From the NCBI RefSeq assembly GCF_036865545.1, contig NZ_CP142208.1, positions 4,278,001 to 4,342,000 on the forward strand: DNA of 64,000 nucleotides, written 5' to 3'. This document shows positions 63,012-64,000 of this stretch, in pieces. A program made the translations under genes and the position numbers. The DNA is from Erwinia sp. E_sp_B01_1 (lineage in GTDB: Bacteria > Pseudomonadota > Gammaproteobacteria > Enterobacterales > Enterobacteriaceae). The stretch's first letter is position 1; each line of letters begins with the position of its first letter. Below the pieces are notes generated by a model. It did not search any database, was not told the DNA's origin, and worked only from the letters and a program-made list of their open reading frames with translations.

Positions 63012-64000
63012 TTACCCTATCGTCACCAGGCGCCCTTCTCTGGCACTCAGCAGCGCGGCATCCAGCACTTCCAGCGTCATGATCGCCTGCCCGGCAGTCA
63101 CTGGCGGTTCAGTCCCTTCCCGCACGGCTTTGGCAAAGGCTTCGTAATAAGCGTGATAACAGCCCTGAGCTGAAGGGATACGCTCTTCGCCCTCAGCCGT
63201 ACGCAGGGTGCCCCAGTATTCCGGCTGCTCATATCCCCAATTAGCCAGATCCTCTGTTGGACGTTTGCCAGCAAAAATGGCCTGAGCCTGAACGTCCGTA
63301 CCGTTCGAGACATAACTCCCCCGATCGCCATAAGCACGGATATCCCGCGCTGAAAGATGGTTGAGCTTGCTAGAAGAGATATGTGAATGGACGCCGCTGG
63401 TGTGGTTCAGGGTAATGACGAAACTGGCATCCGTGGGGCCTTCAGGCCGTTCCACCAGATCGGTCTGCGCCAGAACCGATTTCACCGGCCCCAGCAGCCA
63501 CACGGCCTGGTCAACCAGATGGCTGCCCATATCCCGCAGTAACCCTCCCATTTCACCACCTTCCAGCGTGTTGGGGTCATTCAGATCCATTCTGTTATGC
63601 ACCCGCCATAGTTTGCCTACCCGCTGCTGTTCCAGTACTTCGCGCAGCGTGAGGATATCGGCATCAAAACGGCGGTTATGGTAAACCCCCAGCACCACGC
63701 CTTTAGCTTTGGCGGCGGCGGCCAGTTCACGTCCTGTGCTGGCATCCGGAGCAAAAGGCTTGTCAGCAATCACCGCCACACCGGCATTAATGGCTTCCAG
63801 CACCAGTTCCCGGCGGGTCTGCGGCGGCGTGGTGATGGTCACGATATCCACGCCCGCCTCCAGCAGCGCAGTCAGACTGGGATAGACTGGAACATCAGGA
63901 AAATCAGCTTTGACGCGCGCTATCGTCGCCTCAGCTCTGGCCACCACGCCTGCCAGCTCAACGCCGCTGGCTGCCGAGATAAAAGGTGCATGAAAATGTT
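63012..64000 (-). CDS. Gfo/Idh/MocA-family oxidoreductase, N-terminus beyond the window
   Basis: The visible frame runs from the edge to the stop at 63012 (about 329 codons). It begins FHAPFISAASGVELAGVV, so the missing part is only the first Rossmann strand. DIVTITTPPQTRRELVLEA, ADKPFAPDASTGREL, LGVYHNRRFDADIL and GGLLRDMGSHLVDQAVWL (the last a substrate-binding helix) define the family. Members oxidise sugars, inositols or related polyols with NAD(P). The substrate cannot be told. It converges on the Nudix gene. Confidence 0.88.
   Translation of the reverse strand, partial: HFHAPFISAASGVELAGVVARAEATIARVKADFPDVPVYPSLTALLEAGVDIVTITTPPQTRRELVLEAINAGVAVIADKPFAPDASTGRELAAAAKAKGVVLGVYHNRRFDADILTLREVLEQQRVGKLWRVHNRMDLNDPNTLEGGEMGGLLRDMGSHLVDQAVWLLGPVKSVLAQTDLVERPEGPTDASFVITLNHTSGVHSHISSSKLNHLSARDIRAYGDRGSYVSNGTDVQAQAIFAGKRPTEDLANWGYEQPEYWGTLRTAEGEERIPSAQGCYHAYYEAFAKAVREGTEPPVTAGQAIMTLEVLDAALLSAREGRLVTIG

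Overview
The window is chromosomal DNA of an Enterobacterales bacterium. Gene order across most of it follows the E. coli 94-95 min region closely (rpsF-priB-rpsR-rplI; nsrR-rnr-rlmB; mutL-miaA-hfq-hflX-hflK-hflC; orn/rsgA-psd-mscM; frdABCD; efp/epmB; groES-groEL; aspA-dcuA; dsbD-yjdC). Protein divergence, the loss of ampC, sugE and cutA from their usual places, and the accessory genes suggest a non-Escherichia member, perhaps Erwiniaceae. That family assignment is inference.

Layout. 1-5.5 kb: end of an sfsB-like regulator, the rpsF-priB-rpsR-rplI operon, a small exported protein, yjfP, a methyl-accepting chemotaxis protein behind a sigma-28-type promoter, and bsmA. 5.5-24.7 kb: a long mostly minus-strand housekeeping block (aidB, rlmB-rnr-nsrR, purA, yjeT, hflC-hflK-hflX-hfq-miaA-mutL-amiB-tsaE-nnr) with queG diverging from nnr. 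24.7-27.0 kb: a cluster of DnaA boxes in the position of E. coli datA, then four identical tRNA-Gly(GCC) genes. One of these is split from the other three by about 1.6 kb of AT-rich DNA carrying a CadC-type winged-helix gene and 44-bp repeats. 27.2-49.7 kb: orn, rsgA, psd, mscM, epmA, frdABCD, blc, two entericidin genes (ecnA, ecnB), efp, epmB, yjeI, groEL-groES, fxsA, aspA, dcuA, dsbD, yjdC. 49.8 kb to the end: tRNA-Phe followed by accessory genes: a chaperone-usher fimbrial operon, a LexA-controlled umuD without umuC but with a second S24-like gene, dld, a yceI-family gene, an IclR regulator/MFS transporter pair, the qorB/ytfH pair, a NUDT15-like Nudix hydrolase and a Gfo/Idh/MocA oxidoreductase cut by the window edge.

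Functional links: EF-P, its lysyl-ligase EpmA and aminomutase EpmB are all here. Fumarate reductase, aspartase and DcuA together form the anaerobic aspartate-to-fumarate-to-succinate route. Hfq, RNase R, Orn, RlmB, MiaA, QueG and TsaE concern RNA metabolism and tRNA modification.

Four reading frames (miaA, nnr, queG and the fimbrial usher) are broken by what looks like one missing base in a run of 6-7 identical bases. In each case adding one base restores the family length or C-terminal motif, so systematic homopolymer under-calling in the assembly is the simplest explanation. The most novel-looking items are the orphan UmuD plus degenerate S24-like pair, the datA-like DnaA-box cluster beside a disrupted tRNA-Gly array, and several perfect palindromes in intergenic regions.
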